The notes below the pieces were generated by a model. That model was not told the DNA's origin, did no database searches, and saw only the letters and a list, made by a program, of their open reading frames with translations. Shown one piece after another: positions 1 through 4,806 of a stretch of 5,391 bases of DNA (the first letter of the stretch is position 1; the number at the start of each line of letters is the position of its first letter). The position numbers and the translations under genes were made by a program. The DNA is from JAXJYR01 sp964593515 (GTDB taxonomy: Bacteria > Bacillota_I > Bacilli_A > Erysipelotrichales > Erysipelotrichaceae), in NCBI GenBank assembly GCA_964593515.1, contig CAZQJH010000103.1, positions 1-5,391 of the forward strand, given 5' to 3'.

Positions 1-55
1 AATGCCTAAATATAATACTCCTTTAAAAAGCAAAAGTCAACACTTTTTTTAAAAA
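1..55. repeat. 55-bp direct repeat, left copy (outward tRNA-type promoter)
   Basis: The first 55 bases are identical to 355-409, where the same sequence is the promoter of the minus-strand tRNA-Ile/tRNA-Ala unit. The match begins at the window edge, so the full repeat may extend further left. The copies diverge at base 56, and only the right copy has the second arm of a terminator hairpin. I infer that another minus-strand transcription unit, perhaps another tRNA pair, starts just left of the window. Confidence 0.85.
12..40 (-). promoter_or_regulatory. Promoter pointing out of the window to the left
   Basis: On the minus strand the -35 TTGACT (35-40) is followed by a 17-base spacer and the -10 TATTAT (12-17), with an A-rich tract upstream of the -35. 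The promoter is base-for-base the same as the one for the left tRNA unit, so it probably drives a stable-RNA unit beyond position 1. What it transcribes cannot be seen here. Confidence 0.6.
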
Positions 56-136
56 ATAATGAATTTTTGCATAAATATTTAGTTTTAGTTGTATTTTGAC
101 TTTGAGTAGACAAAAAGATCACACTTGTCAACTAAC

Positions 137-162
137 AAAAAAAAGAACAACTTTCGTTGTCC
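137..162 (-). terminator. Rho-independent terminator of the left tRNA unit
   Basis: Read on the minus strand, GGACAAC-GAAA-GTTGTTC forms a 7-bp stem with one G-U pair and a GNRA tetraloop, followed by eight Ts. It lies 14 bases beyond the CCA end of tRNA-Ala and is identical to the terminator of the right-hand unit. Confidence 0.9.
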
Positions 163-175
163 TTGATTTATCATA

Positions 176-251
176 TGGTGGAGCGTAGCGGGATCGAACC
201 GCTGACCCCCTGCGTGCAAGGCAGGTGCTCTCCCAGCTGAGCTAACACCCC
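176..251 (-). tRNA. tRNA-Ala (TGC), left copy
   Basis: This 76-base tRNA has encoded CCA. The acceptor GGGGTGT pairs with ACGCTCC and contains the G3-U70 wobble that is the alanine identity element. The anticodon arm CCTGC-CTTGCAC-GCAGG exposes TGC, and the T-arm has the usual GGTTCGATCCC loop region. It is second in a two-tRNA transcript, 16 bases after tRNA-Ile, and its sequence is identical to the right-hand copy. Confidence 0.97.
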
Positions 252-267
252 ATATATATTAACTCGA

Positions 268-344
<77 letters not shown>

Positions 345-354
345 GTTTCCATCG

Positions 355-409
355 AATGCCTAAATATAATACTCCTTTAAAAAGCAAAAGTCAACACTTT
401 TTTTAAAAA
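355..409. repeat. 55-bp direct repeat, right copy
   Basis: This is an exact copy of 1-55, offset by 354 bases. It carries the promoter of the left tRNA unit and the first arm of the thioesterase terminator hairpin. The spacing suggests a tandem duplication with a unit of about 354 bp, although the unique stretch 56-134 and the window edge prevent proof. Confidence 0.9.
366..394 (-). promoter_or_regulatory. Promoter of the left tRNA-Ile/tRNA-Ala unit
   Basis: Minus-strand -35 TTGACT (389-394), a 17-base spacer, then -10 TATTAT (366-371), with an A-tract resembling an UP element upstream. Five bases after the -10 begins GGCATT, the first bases of the inverted repeat, so the start is expected near 359. 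The -35 lies inside the 3' arm of the thioesterase terminator hairpin. Confidence 0.8.
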
Positions 410-420
410 TGTTGACTTTT
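379..420 (-). terminator. Terminator hairpin of the thioesterase gene, overlapping a tRNA promoter
   Basis: An 11-bp perfect stem pairs AAAAGTCAACA (386-396) with TGTTGACTTTT (410-420) around a 13-base loop. On the minus strand it lies five bases after the thioesterase stop codon and is followed by TTTTGCTTTTT. On the plus strand it also ends in a run of seven Ts, so it could act in both directions. The same bases contain the -35 hexamer of the tRNA promoter. Confidence 0.7.
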
Positions 421-425
421 TTTGT

Positions 426-821
426 TTAATTACTTAATTTAGCTTGTGCTTTAGCTTCAAATTTATCTTTAACAACGACAAAACGATCGTGTTTAGCAAC
501 CCCAATAGTATCTTTTTCATCTTTCGCAATGATTTCAAAGCTAACTTTTTTACGATTAACTTCGACGATTTTAGCTTCAATGCTTACTTGCATTCCACAA
601 GGAGTAGCAGCATCATGGGTTGTATTCATCATAATTCCAACGCTAGTTTCTCCTTCATCTAAATATTTTTGTAATAAATTAGCAGCAGCATGTTCCATAG
701 CAGCAATCATCATCGGTGTAGCATATACATTAACTAAACCACTTCCAACATTACAAGCTAATTTAGCTTCATCAACGACTAATGTTTCGCAAATAGTATC
801 ATTTAATAAAATTTCTTTCAT
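426..821 (-). CDS. FlK-like hotdog-fold acyl-CoA thioesterase
   Basis: This 131-aa cytoplasmic protein belongs to the single-domain hotdog thioesterases related to fluoroacetyl-CoA thioesterase FlK. The family hydrolyses acyl-CoA thioesters; the substrate of this member is not known. FlK uses Thr42, Glu50 and His76, and the same spacing is present here as Thr35 (YATP), Glu43 (AMEHAA) and His69 (NTTHDAATP), so the catalytic triad looks intact. The C-terminal half has the usual strand pattern, with KHDRFVVV near residues 111-118. The start at 821 is chosen over an ATG at 860 because GAAAGGA lies eight bases upstream and the family alignment begins at MKE. The gene is transcribed alone, divergently from the 203-aa gene, and ends in a hairpin. 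Most relatives are annotated only as thioesterase family protein. Confidence 0.9.
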   Translation of the reverse strand: MKEILLNDTICETLVVDEAKLACNVGSGLVNVYATPMMIAAMEHAAANLLQKYLDEGETSVGIMMNTTHDAATPCGMQVSIEAKIVEVNRKKVSFEIIAKDEKDTIGVAKHDRFVVVKDKFEAKAQAKLSN

Positions 822-850
822 AATATAAATCCTTTCTTTCTTTCTCTCAA

Positions 851-879
851 AGTATAACATAATTTACTATGTTTTAAAA
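851..879 (-). promoter_or_regulatory. Probable thioesterase promoter with embedded dyad
   Basis: On the minus strand an extended -10 (TGTTATACT, 851-859) lies 30 bases upstream of the thioesterase start codon. A weak -35 TTTTAA (874-879) sits 17 bases further upstream. A perfect 6-bp inverted repeat, AACATA (856-861) with TATGTT (868-873), fills the spacer and could be an operator. The regulator is not known. Confidence 0.5.
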
Positions 880-913
880 TAAAAATAGCGTCAATACTAA
901 AAATGGTGATAAC

Positions 914-1525
914 ATGTTTAAATATATTAAGAATTTAGAAAAAGTAAGTCTTATGCCTCAAATGGAACTAGCTTGTTTATTAGATGAAAAGCTATTATTA
1001 CAACCTAGTATGCTTCAAACTTTTAATCACCTTTATCAGATGGGGATTTCCATGTATGATGAAGAAAGAAGAAAACTTTGTTTTAAACAAGCAATGCGCT
1101 TATTAAATGATTTAGATCTAATCAAACAATGTATCTTTGCTTTACAAGGATTAGAAGTATATTATTTAGACTTAGAAGGAAGAAGTCATACTTACTATGA
1201 AGGTATTAATGTTGATAAGATGAAGGTTATTGCAATTAAACTACGATATGATGATTATCGGATTGCTATTCATCAAGCTTATATATTAATAAAAGATATT
1301 TTAAATCGATTACAGATAGCTTATCATGAAGCATGTAATCAAGAGATAAAAGATATCTTGATGTTAGTGATAAGACATGAATATGCAACGATTAATGAAC
1401 TAAAAGAAGAAATAGATGAAAAAGCTTTAGAAGAGGCTAGTTTTCAAAAAGATTTAATGATTGAAGATGCTGATTTGTTTAGTAGTAATTATTTTGATAT
1501 TGAAAATCCTTTATTTATCAACTAA
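914..1525 (+). CDS. Unrecognised 203-aa soluble helical protein
   Basis: I do not recognise the family. The 203-aa product has no signal peptide, no clear membrane segment and no known catalytic motif. It is rich in Leu, Ile, Glu, Asp and Lys, and its pattern suggests mostly alpha helices. Long amphipathic stretches lie around residues 15-85 and 105-175, with a short, probably extended stretch around 80-112 (VYYLDLEGRSHTYYEG). The C-terminal tail is acidic. The start is supported by GGTGAT five bases upstream and by the lack of a better site before Met14. Codon use matches the neighbours, so it looks like a resident chromosomal gene. It is divergent from the thioesterase, with 92 bp between the start codons, and is followed 74 bp later by nagB in the same direction. 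No hairpin terminates it, so some transcripts may run into nagB. No function is proposed. Confidence 0.8.
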   Translation: MFKYIKNLEKVSLMPQMELACLLDEKLLLQPSMLQTFNHLYQMGISMYDEERRKLCFKQAMRLLNDLDLIKQCIFALQGLEVYYLDLEGRSHTYYEGINVDKMKVIAIKLRYDDYRIAIHQAYILIKDILNRLQIAYHEACNQEIKDILMLVIRHEYATINELKEEIDEKALEEASFQKDLMIEDADLFSSNYFDIENPLFIN

Positions 1526-1540
1526 TTGTGATGTTGAGGA

Positions 1541-1569
1541 TTGTAAAAAGGAGGGAAAAAGGGTATAAT
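1541..1569 (+). promoter_or_regulatory. nagB promoter
   Basis: A -35 TTGTAA (1541-1546) is followed by exactly 17 bases and a consensus -10 TATAAT (1564-1569), 30 bases upstream of the nagB start codon. The spacer contains AAGGAGGG, which looks like a ribosome binding site but has no start codon at a useful distance. No operator palindrome is evident. Confidence 0.8.
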
Positions 1570-1599
1570 TAAATTACTAAAGATTAGGAGGAGATAGCA

Positions 1600-2322
1600 A
1601 TGACTATTAAAGTAATTAAAGTTAAAAACTATGATGAAGTAAGCTTAGAAGCTTTCAAAGTAATGAAAGAAGTAGTAACTTCTAAAGAAGATGCTGTATT
1701 AGGTTTAGCAACTGGAAGTAGTCCAATTGGATTATATGAAAACATGATTAAAGACCACAAAGAAAATGGTACTAGCTATGCTAAATGTCAATCATTCAAC
1801 TTAGATGAATATGTTGGAATTGATCGTAACCATTCACAATCTTACTGGACTTTCATGCACGAAAACTTATTCCACGGTATTGATTTACCTGAAGAAAAAG
1901 TTCACGTTCCTTATGGAGATACTAAAGAAGATTGTGCTGCTTATGAAAGTGCAATGGAAAATGTATCAGTTGATATTCAAGTATTAGGAATTGGAGCTAA
2001 TGGACACATTGGATTCAACGAACCTGGTACACCATTCTCTGAAGAAACTCACATCGTTGAATTAACTGAAAAAACACGTAGTGATAACGCTCGTTTCTTC
2101 GAAGATGATATCAACAATGTTCCTACTCATGCTATTACAATGGGTATTGCGACTATTATGAAAGCTAAAAAAATCTTATTAGTTGCTTCTGGAGCTAACA
2201 AAGCTGATGCTGTTGCAGCAATGGTTAATGGACCAGTTGATCCTGAATGTCCTGCTTCAGTATTACAAAACCACCCAGATGTAGTTGTTATCGTTGATGA
2301 AGCTGCAGCTGCTAAATTATAA
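1600..2322 (+). CDS. nagB: Glucosamine-6-phosphate deaminase
   Basis: NagB converts glucosamine 6-phosphate and water to fructose 6-phosphate and ammonia in the cytoplasm (EC 3.5.99.6), feeding amino sugars into glycolysis. The 240-aa protein matches the short Bacillota form, which lacks the longer C-terminal part of the E. coli enzyme. The phosphate-binding loop LGLATGSSPIGLY is at residues 34-46. FNLDEYVG (66-73) carries Asp69, equivalent to the proton-transfer Asp72 of E. coli. GIGANGHIGFNEPG (130-143) carries the catalytic His136 and Glu141. The position of E. coli Asp141 is Asn134, which is normal in Bacillus-type NagB. TMGIATIMKAKKILL is near residues 180-194. AGGAGGAG ends six bases before the ATG, fixing the start. 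The gene has its own promoter and terminator, and no nagA or nagR lies next to it, so it is probably monocistronic. Confidence 0.97.
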   Translation: MTIKVIKVKNYDEVSLEAFKVMKEVVTSKEDAVLGLATGSSPIGLYENMIKDHKENGTSYAKCQSFNLDEYVGIDRNHSQSYWTFMHENLFHGIDLPEEKVHVPYGDTKEDCAAYESAMENVSVDIQVLGIGANGHIGFNEPGTPFSEETHIVELTEKTRSDNARFFEDDINNVPTHAITMGIATIMKAKKILLVASGANKADAVAAMVNGPVDPECPASVLQNHPDVVVIVDEAAAAKL

Positions 2323-2336
2323 GATTTAGAAATTTA

Positions 2337-2368
2337 GGAAGATTATTTAGTTAATCTTCCTTTTTTTT
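2337..2368 (+). terminator. nagB rho-independent terminator
   Basis: GGAAGATTA (2337-2345) pairs perfectly with TAATCTTCC (2352-2360) around a 6-base loop and is followed by eight Ts. It begins 14 bases after the nagB stop codon. Confidence 0.95.
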
Positions 2369-2398
2369 ATAAAAAATCAAAAAAAATGAAAAAAGTAC

Positions 2399-2427
2399 TT
2401 GCATTACAAATAATTATGTGTTATTAT
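2399..2427 (+). promoter_or_regulatory. Promoter of the right tRNA-Ile/tRNA-Ala unit
   Basis: -35 TTGCAT (2399-2404), a 17-base spacer, then -10 TATTAT (2422-2427). Five bases later GGCATT begins the inverted repeat, exactly as in the left unit. The hexamers and spacing match the left promoter while the rest of its sequence does not. An overlapping TATAAT (2425-2430) is a less well spaced alternative -10. Confidence 0.75.
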
Positions 2428-2448
2428 AATCGGGCATTCGATGGAAAC

Positions 2449-2525
<77 letters not shown>

Positions 2526-2541
2526 TCGAGTTAATATATAT

Positions 2542-2617
2542 GGGGTGTTAGCTCAGCTGGGAGAGCACCTGCCTTGCACGCAGGGGGTCAGCGGTTCGAT
2601 CCCGCTACGCTCCACCA
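2542..2617 (+). tRNA. tRNA-Ala (TGC), right copy
   Basis: This tRNA has encoded CCA, a G3-U70 acceptor pair, and anticodon TGC at 2575-2577 in the loop CTTGCAC. It is identical to the left copy and follows tRNA-Ile by 16 bases. It is the last backbone gene before the decayed mobile region, but no duplicated tRNA 3' end (att site) is visible further right in the window. Confidence 0.97.
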
Positions 2618-2630
2618 TATGATTAATCAA

Positions 2631-2656
2631 GGACAACGAAAGTTGTTCTTTTTTTT
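2631..2656 (+). terminator. Rho-independent terminator of the right tRNA unit
   Basis: GGACAAC-GAAA-GTTGTTC followed by eight Ts, identical to the left-hand tRNA terminator. Identity between the two units ends two bases after the T-tract. Confidence 0.9.
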
Positions 2657-2662
2657 GTGCAT

Positions 2663-2691
2663 AAAAAAGTGTAGCTTTGAAAGCTACACTT
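2663..2691 (-). terminator. Terminator of the minus-strand 60-aa ORF
   Basis: AAGTGTAGCTT (2667-2677) pairs perfectly with AAGCTACACTT (2681-2691), an 11-bp stem with a 3-base loop. On the minus strand it is followed by a run of Ts (complement of 2663-2668). It starts five bases after the stop codon at 2697-2699, so that stop belongs to a gene that was once, or still is, expressed. Confidence 0.8.
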
Positions 2692-2696
2692 AGGAT

Positions 2697-2879
2697 TTAA
2701 GCTAATTGTTTAACATAAATAGGAATACTAGTTTTATTAGCTATTTCGCATACTGCATTATTACAACTGATTGTTTCAAGATTTTCTAATGAATCAGCAT
2801 AGATGTGAAAGAAGTAAATTGCTTCTAATTCACTTTGATAATATTGACACATTGAGTGATGTGATACAATGTAACACAT
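2697..2879 (-). CDS. Unrecognised 60-aa ORF, possibly the 3' remnant of a longer gene
   Basis: The 60-aa product matches no family I know. It contains several Cys and aromatic residues near the N-terminus, an acidic middle (ADSLENLET) and a plausible ending, IPIYVKQLA. The close terminator argues that the 3' end is genuine. The 5' end is doubtful: neither the ATG at 2879 nor the internal Met10 has a ribosome binding site, and an in-frame stop lies at 2895-2897. The upstream sequence is a decayed recombinase gene on the same strand, and the two nearly touch. It may be a complete small protein, the tail of a gene truncated when the mobile element arrived, or the downstream end of the element itself. 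Confidence 0.4.
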   Translation of the reverse strand: MCYIVSHHSMCQYYQSELEAIYFFHIYADSLENLETISCNNAVCEIANKTSIPIYVKQLA

Positions 2880-2884
2880 AATTA

Positions 2885-3174
2885 TTAGACGTGATTAACA
2901 AAAAGCATACACTTCTGTTGTGTAATTATTATATTATTTACACCGTCCGATATCTAACGAGAGACTCTATCTAACTTTGTTACTACTAATGTATCGCCTT
3001 TTTGTATTTTGGCGTGAATTTTTGAAAATTCAGGTCTATTAGCAGTCATTCCTGTATAGCTTCTTCGTGTATCTCGTCACAACCAAACTCAGTAAGAGTA
3101 TGTCTTTGGCTTTCTAAAGAATTACCGTCTTTCGTTTGTGTTGATGTAGACACTCGAACGTATCCATAAATTAT
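2885..3174 (-). pseudogene. Serine recombinase (resolvase/invertase type), N-terminal fragment, broken
   Basis: The minus strand encodes a resolvase-like catalytic domain in two frames. The first runs from about 3174 and reads YGYVRVSTSTQ, then LESQRHTLTEFGCDEIHEE; it includes the Ser of the RVS motif that would attack DNA. A one-base loss near 3058-3060 shifts the frame. The second frame reads YTGMTANRPEFSKIHAKIQ and then GDTLVVTKLDRVSR, the signature around the conserved Arg residues. A TAG (2954-2956) follows, then ISDGVNNI and a further stop at 2885. The start codon is missing: the frame has TAA three codons before YGY. The DNA-binding C-terminus is absent. It sits directly behind, and overlaps, the end of the 74-aa HTH gene, an arrangement seen in mobile elements. 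It is not functional as read. Confidence 0.85.
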
Positions 3175-3395
3175 TTAATTACCCATTCGTTCTTATCTTC
3201 TAATTTACTTCTAATCACTACTTCGCAATCCATAGCTTCCATAAGTTTTACTAGACTTTCGATTTTCATTGACTTTCCACGATATACAATGTTACTCGCC
3301 CCTGACGCGGTTTTGTACCCGCATTTTTCAGCTAATGTTAATAATGAGAAACCTCTAATTGCCATGATAATTTTAATAATTTTCTTAATTTCCAT
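3171..3395 (-). CDS. Small HTH (XRE/Cro-like) regulator, 74 aa
   Basis: This is a 74-aa single-domain DNA-binding protein. The helix-turn-helix is predicted around residues 17-40 (SLLTLAEKCGYKTASGASNI, recognition helix near 30-37). A helix follows (SLVKLMEAM, 47-55), then a short strand EVVIRSK (58-64). This compact layout, with the strand after the last helix, is shared with the 70-aa gene just upstream. AAGGAGGAGA lies seven bases before the ATG, a strong start. It follows the 70-aa gene by 119 bp, and that gap holds the nested inverted repeat, one arm of which ends two bases before this ribosome binding site. Its stop overlaps the start region of the recombinase pseudogene. I infer an element-encoded regulator of the recombinase. 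The reading frame is intact although its partner is dead. Confidence 0.75.
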   Translation of the reverse strand: MEIKKIIKIIMAIRGFSLLTLAEKCGYKTASGASNIVYRGKSMKIESLVKLMEAMDCEVVIRSKLEDKNEWVIK

Positions 3396-3412
3396 TTTTT
3401 TCTCCTCCTTAT

Positions 3413-3520
3413 AAGTAGTAAAAGTAGTGGATCTTTCGTTTTTTCGTATAACTTTTGCTAGTACGCGACTTATAGATAAAAGTTTACGGAAAAATTGATT
3501 TTTAACTACTTTTACTACTT
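3413..3520. repeat. Nested inverted repeat between two HTH genes
   Basis: A perfect 16-bp inverted repeat (3413-3428 with 3505-3520) encloses 76 bases. Each arm is itself a tandem pair, AAGTAGT-AA-AAGTAGT. Inside lies a second, imperfect dyad: CGTA-t-AACTTTT (3445-3456) with AAAAGTT-TACG (3478-3488), flanked by T- and A-tracts. The centre is a short GC-rich core containing GTACGCGAC. On the minus-strand mRNA the first arm spans the stop codon of the 70-aa gene, and the second ends just before the ribosome binding site of the 74-aa gene. Possible roles are operator array, recombination site, or translational/attenuation hairpin. No T-tract follows, so a simple terminator is unlikely. Confidence 0.8.
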
Positions 3521-3727
3521 CTTCTTTGTGTATACTAATGTGATGTCATAACCTAAAGCCTCCATCATTTCAACAAAGGTCCTGTTTACAATACCATCTT
3601 TTTTTCTTATCAATCGGTTAACGTTTTGACCTGTTGTACCAATTGTTGCTCCTAAGCGAGTTTGATTGGTGTCATTTTCAATACATTTGATTTTAACATC
3701 TAACTCGATATTGTTTGTTACAGCCAT
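3515..3727 (-). CDS. Small HTH regulator, 70 aa
   Basis: This is a 70-aa basic DNA-binding protein. The predicted helix-turn-helix is at residues 21-43 (NQTRLGATIGTTGQNVNRLI), followed by the helix FVEMMEALGY (51-60), the strand DITLVY and a KKK tail. The final helix plus strand resembles the 74-aa gene downstream (LMEAMDCEVVIRS), so the two are probably distant paralogues. The start at 3727 is chosen because AGGAGGT ends six bases upstream; the ATG at 3781 has no such site. The leader TAGGAGGTATTAA is identical to that of the 106-aa regulator on the opposite strand at 4456-4468. The stop codon lies inside the first arm of the nested inverted repeat. A role as repressor or control factor of the element is inferred. 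Confidence 0.72.
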   Translation of the reverse strand: MAVTNNIELDVKIKCIENDTNQTRLGATIGTTGQNVNRLIRKKDGIVNRTFVEMMEALGYDITLVYTKKK

Positions 3728-3741
3728 GTTAATACCTCCTA

Positions 3742-4455
3742 TGAGTATAGTTTTAATATAAACGTGTATATATCTAAGCATAATAAACTAACCTTAATAA
3801 ATGCTTCCCGAAGTGTCTTGAAATCATAAATACCTATTTTTATTTATAATGATCTAATAATCTTATTAGTACATTGAAGGGTATTGGTAAAATTCTAATA
3901 ATATTTAATAATACGTGTATTTTGATATCACTTCCATTTAATTTTACACTTATTTTAAATTAAATGGAAGTTATTGATCTTCAAAACATTCTCCAAATAA
4001 GAAATATGTTGAACGTTTGGGAATTATAAGGGTTCTAAAAATTTACCAAAATTTTATAATATGCAAATTCTTTTAATTATCGTAGGTTAACATAGCTCTA
4101 TAATGTATTGTATGGCGCCTTCTAAAATAGCATAAAACGCTTATATAATCTACTTTTTGATATAAATATAGTATGTATCGGGATTAAGATTGAAGTATTA
4201 AATTAATCGGATTTACTAGTTTATTAGGAGCTTAACTTCTGCTTTTAATCGCAGTTCTTAAATTCAGAAGTATGTGGACAAAATAAAGAAATATTGTTAT
4301 TATCTTTATGAATAACCATAACAACAATTAGTACTCTTTGAAATGTCAATTTCAGGAGAGATTATTTATAGTCAATTCATAAATCCTAAACTTCTTATTC
4401 TAATTATTGTTTTGTGAATTGTTAATAGATAGTACATTTTGTGGATTTTTCAATT
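3742..4455. other. Gene-free AT-rich region between divergent regulators
   Basis: No ORF with a ribosome binding site and no recognisable protein fragment was found in either direction. The stretch holds a perfect 15-bp inverted repeat at 3930-3971, a 7-bp one (ACTTCTG 4235-4241, CAGAAGT 4265-4271) and a short dyad GAAATGTCAATTTC near 4339. Stops are frequent in all frames, so it is either regulatory or very decayed. It must hold the promoters of the 70-aa gene (left) and the 106-aa gene (right), but I cannot assign convincing -35/-10 pairs. Confidence 0.6.
3930..3971. repeat. 15-bp perfect inverted repeat with 12-base loop
   Basis: ACTTCCATTTAATTT (3930-3944) is the exact reverse complement of 3957-3971. 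The 12-base loop is AT-rich, and no T-tract follows on either strand, so it does not look like a terminator. It lies in the gene-free region about 200 bp upstream of the 70-aa HTH gene. An operator, a small structured RNA or a remnant of a mobile-element end are all possible. Confidence 0.75.
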
Positions 4456-4469
4456 TAGGAGGTATTAAT

Positions 4470-4790
4470 ATGACTTTTAGGGAAAATTTGAACAGAATTT
4501 GTAAGCAAAAAGATACTACTCTAACTAGTGTTATAAAAGAACTTGGTATTTCTACTTCAAAAGTAACAGCAATTAACAAAGGATCTATGCCTTCTGAGGA
4601 GTTATTATTTAAACTTGCAAAACACTTAGACTGTCCTGTAAAGGATTTCTTTGCTGACGAAGAACTTAACGAGGTACAATCTTTCAACGAAGATGAATTG
4701 GATATTATTCGTATATTTCGTTCATTGTCTCGACGGTATAAACATGAGTTTATGGCTATGGTGTATGAGTTTGAAAATAAAAAAGATTAA
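4470..4790 (+). CDS. XRE-family HTH transcriptional regulator, 106 aa
   Basis: This is a 106-aa cytoplasmic DNA-binding protein. An N-terminal HTH domain of the phage-repressor (Cro/C1) type covers about residues 3-60. It contains LTSVIKELGISTSKVTAINK (18-37) as the helix-turn-helix, then LFKLAKHLDCPVKDFF (46-61), the typical end of the domain. The C-terminal half (DELDIIRIFRSLSRRYKHEF) is a helix pair like those that mediate dimerisation in short phage and ICE repressors. AGGAGG lies seven bases before the ATG at 4470, which is preferred over an upstream ATG at 4407 without such a site. A serine-recombinase pseudogene begins 16 bases after the stop with its own AAGGAGG, so the two once formed an operon. 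The gene is intact and probably controlled the element's recombination functions. Confidence 0.88.
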   Translation: MTFRENLNRICKQKDTTLTSVIKELGISTSKVTAINKGSMPSEELLFKLAKHLDCPVKDFFADEELNEVQSFNEDELDIIRIFRSLSRRYKHEFMAMVYEFENKKD

Positions 4791-4797
4791 TAAACAG

Positions 4798-4805
4798 AAG
4801 GAGGT
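4798..4805 (+). promoter_or_regulatory. Ribosome binding site marking the start of the dead recombinase
   Basis: AAGGAGGT stands one base before ATG 4807. This unusually short gap may mean that a base or two has been lost, but it fixes where the recombinase once began. The downstream reading frame stops after eight codons. Confidence 0.6.
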
Positions 4806-4806
4806 T

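Noticed and set aside
103..131. Second minus-strand promoter, TTGACA-17-TACTCA, upstream of the edge promoter
   Set aside because: The -35 is perfect but the -10 matches the consensus poorly. A tandem promoter is possible but not supported.
444..828. Two plus-strand ORFs (444-662 and 529-828) opposite the thioesterase
   Set aside because: They are antisense to a gene with a conserved catalytic triad, have no ribosome binding site and show no protein-like pattern.
1547..1554. AAGGAGGG as the ribosome binding site of a small gene before nagB
   Set aside because: No ATG, GTG or TTG with an open frame follows at a useful distance. It lies in the nagB promoter spacer.
1805..1987. 60-codon ORF inside nagB
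   Set aside because: It is in a shifted frame of a confidently identified gene and lacks a ribosome binding site.
2618..2700. Attachment site of the element at tRNA-Ala
   Set aside because: No repeat of the tRNA 3' end is seen elsewhere in the right part, and serine recombinases seldom use tRNA genes. The identical left tRNA copy is part of the unit duplication.
2844..2870. Plus-strand promoter-like TTGACA-15-TACAAT with an upstream TG
   Set aside because: The spacer is too short for a good promoter, and nothing on the plus strand downstream looks like a gene.
4216..4250. Minus-strand GAAGTTAAGCTCCT, resembling the conserved middle of 5S rRNA
   Set aside because: The flanks do not follow 5S helices, the match is short, and part of it is explained by the local ACTTCTG/CAGAAGT inverted repeat.
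4400..4687. Minus-strand 95-codon ORF opposite the 106-aa regulator
   Set aside because: It lies antisense to the XRE gene, which has the better start and a recognisable domain.
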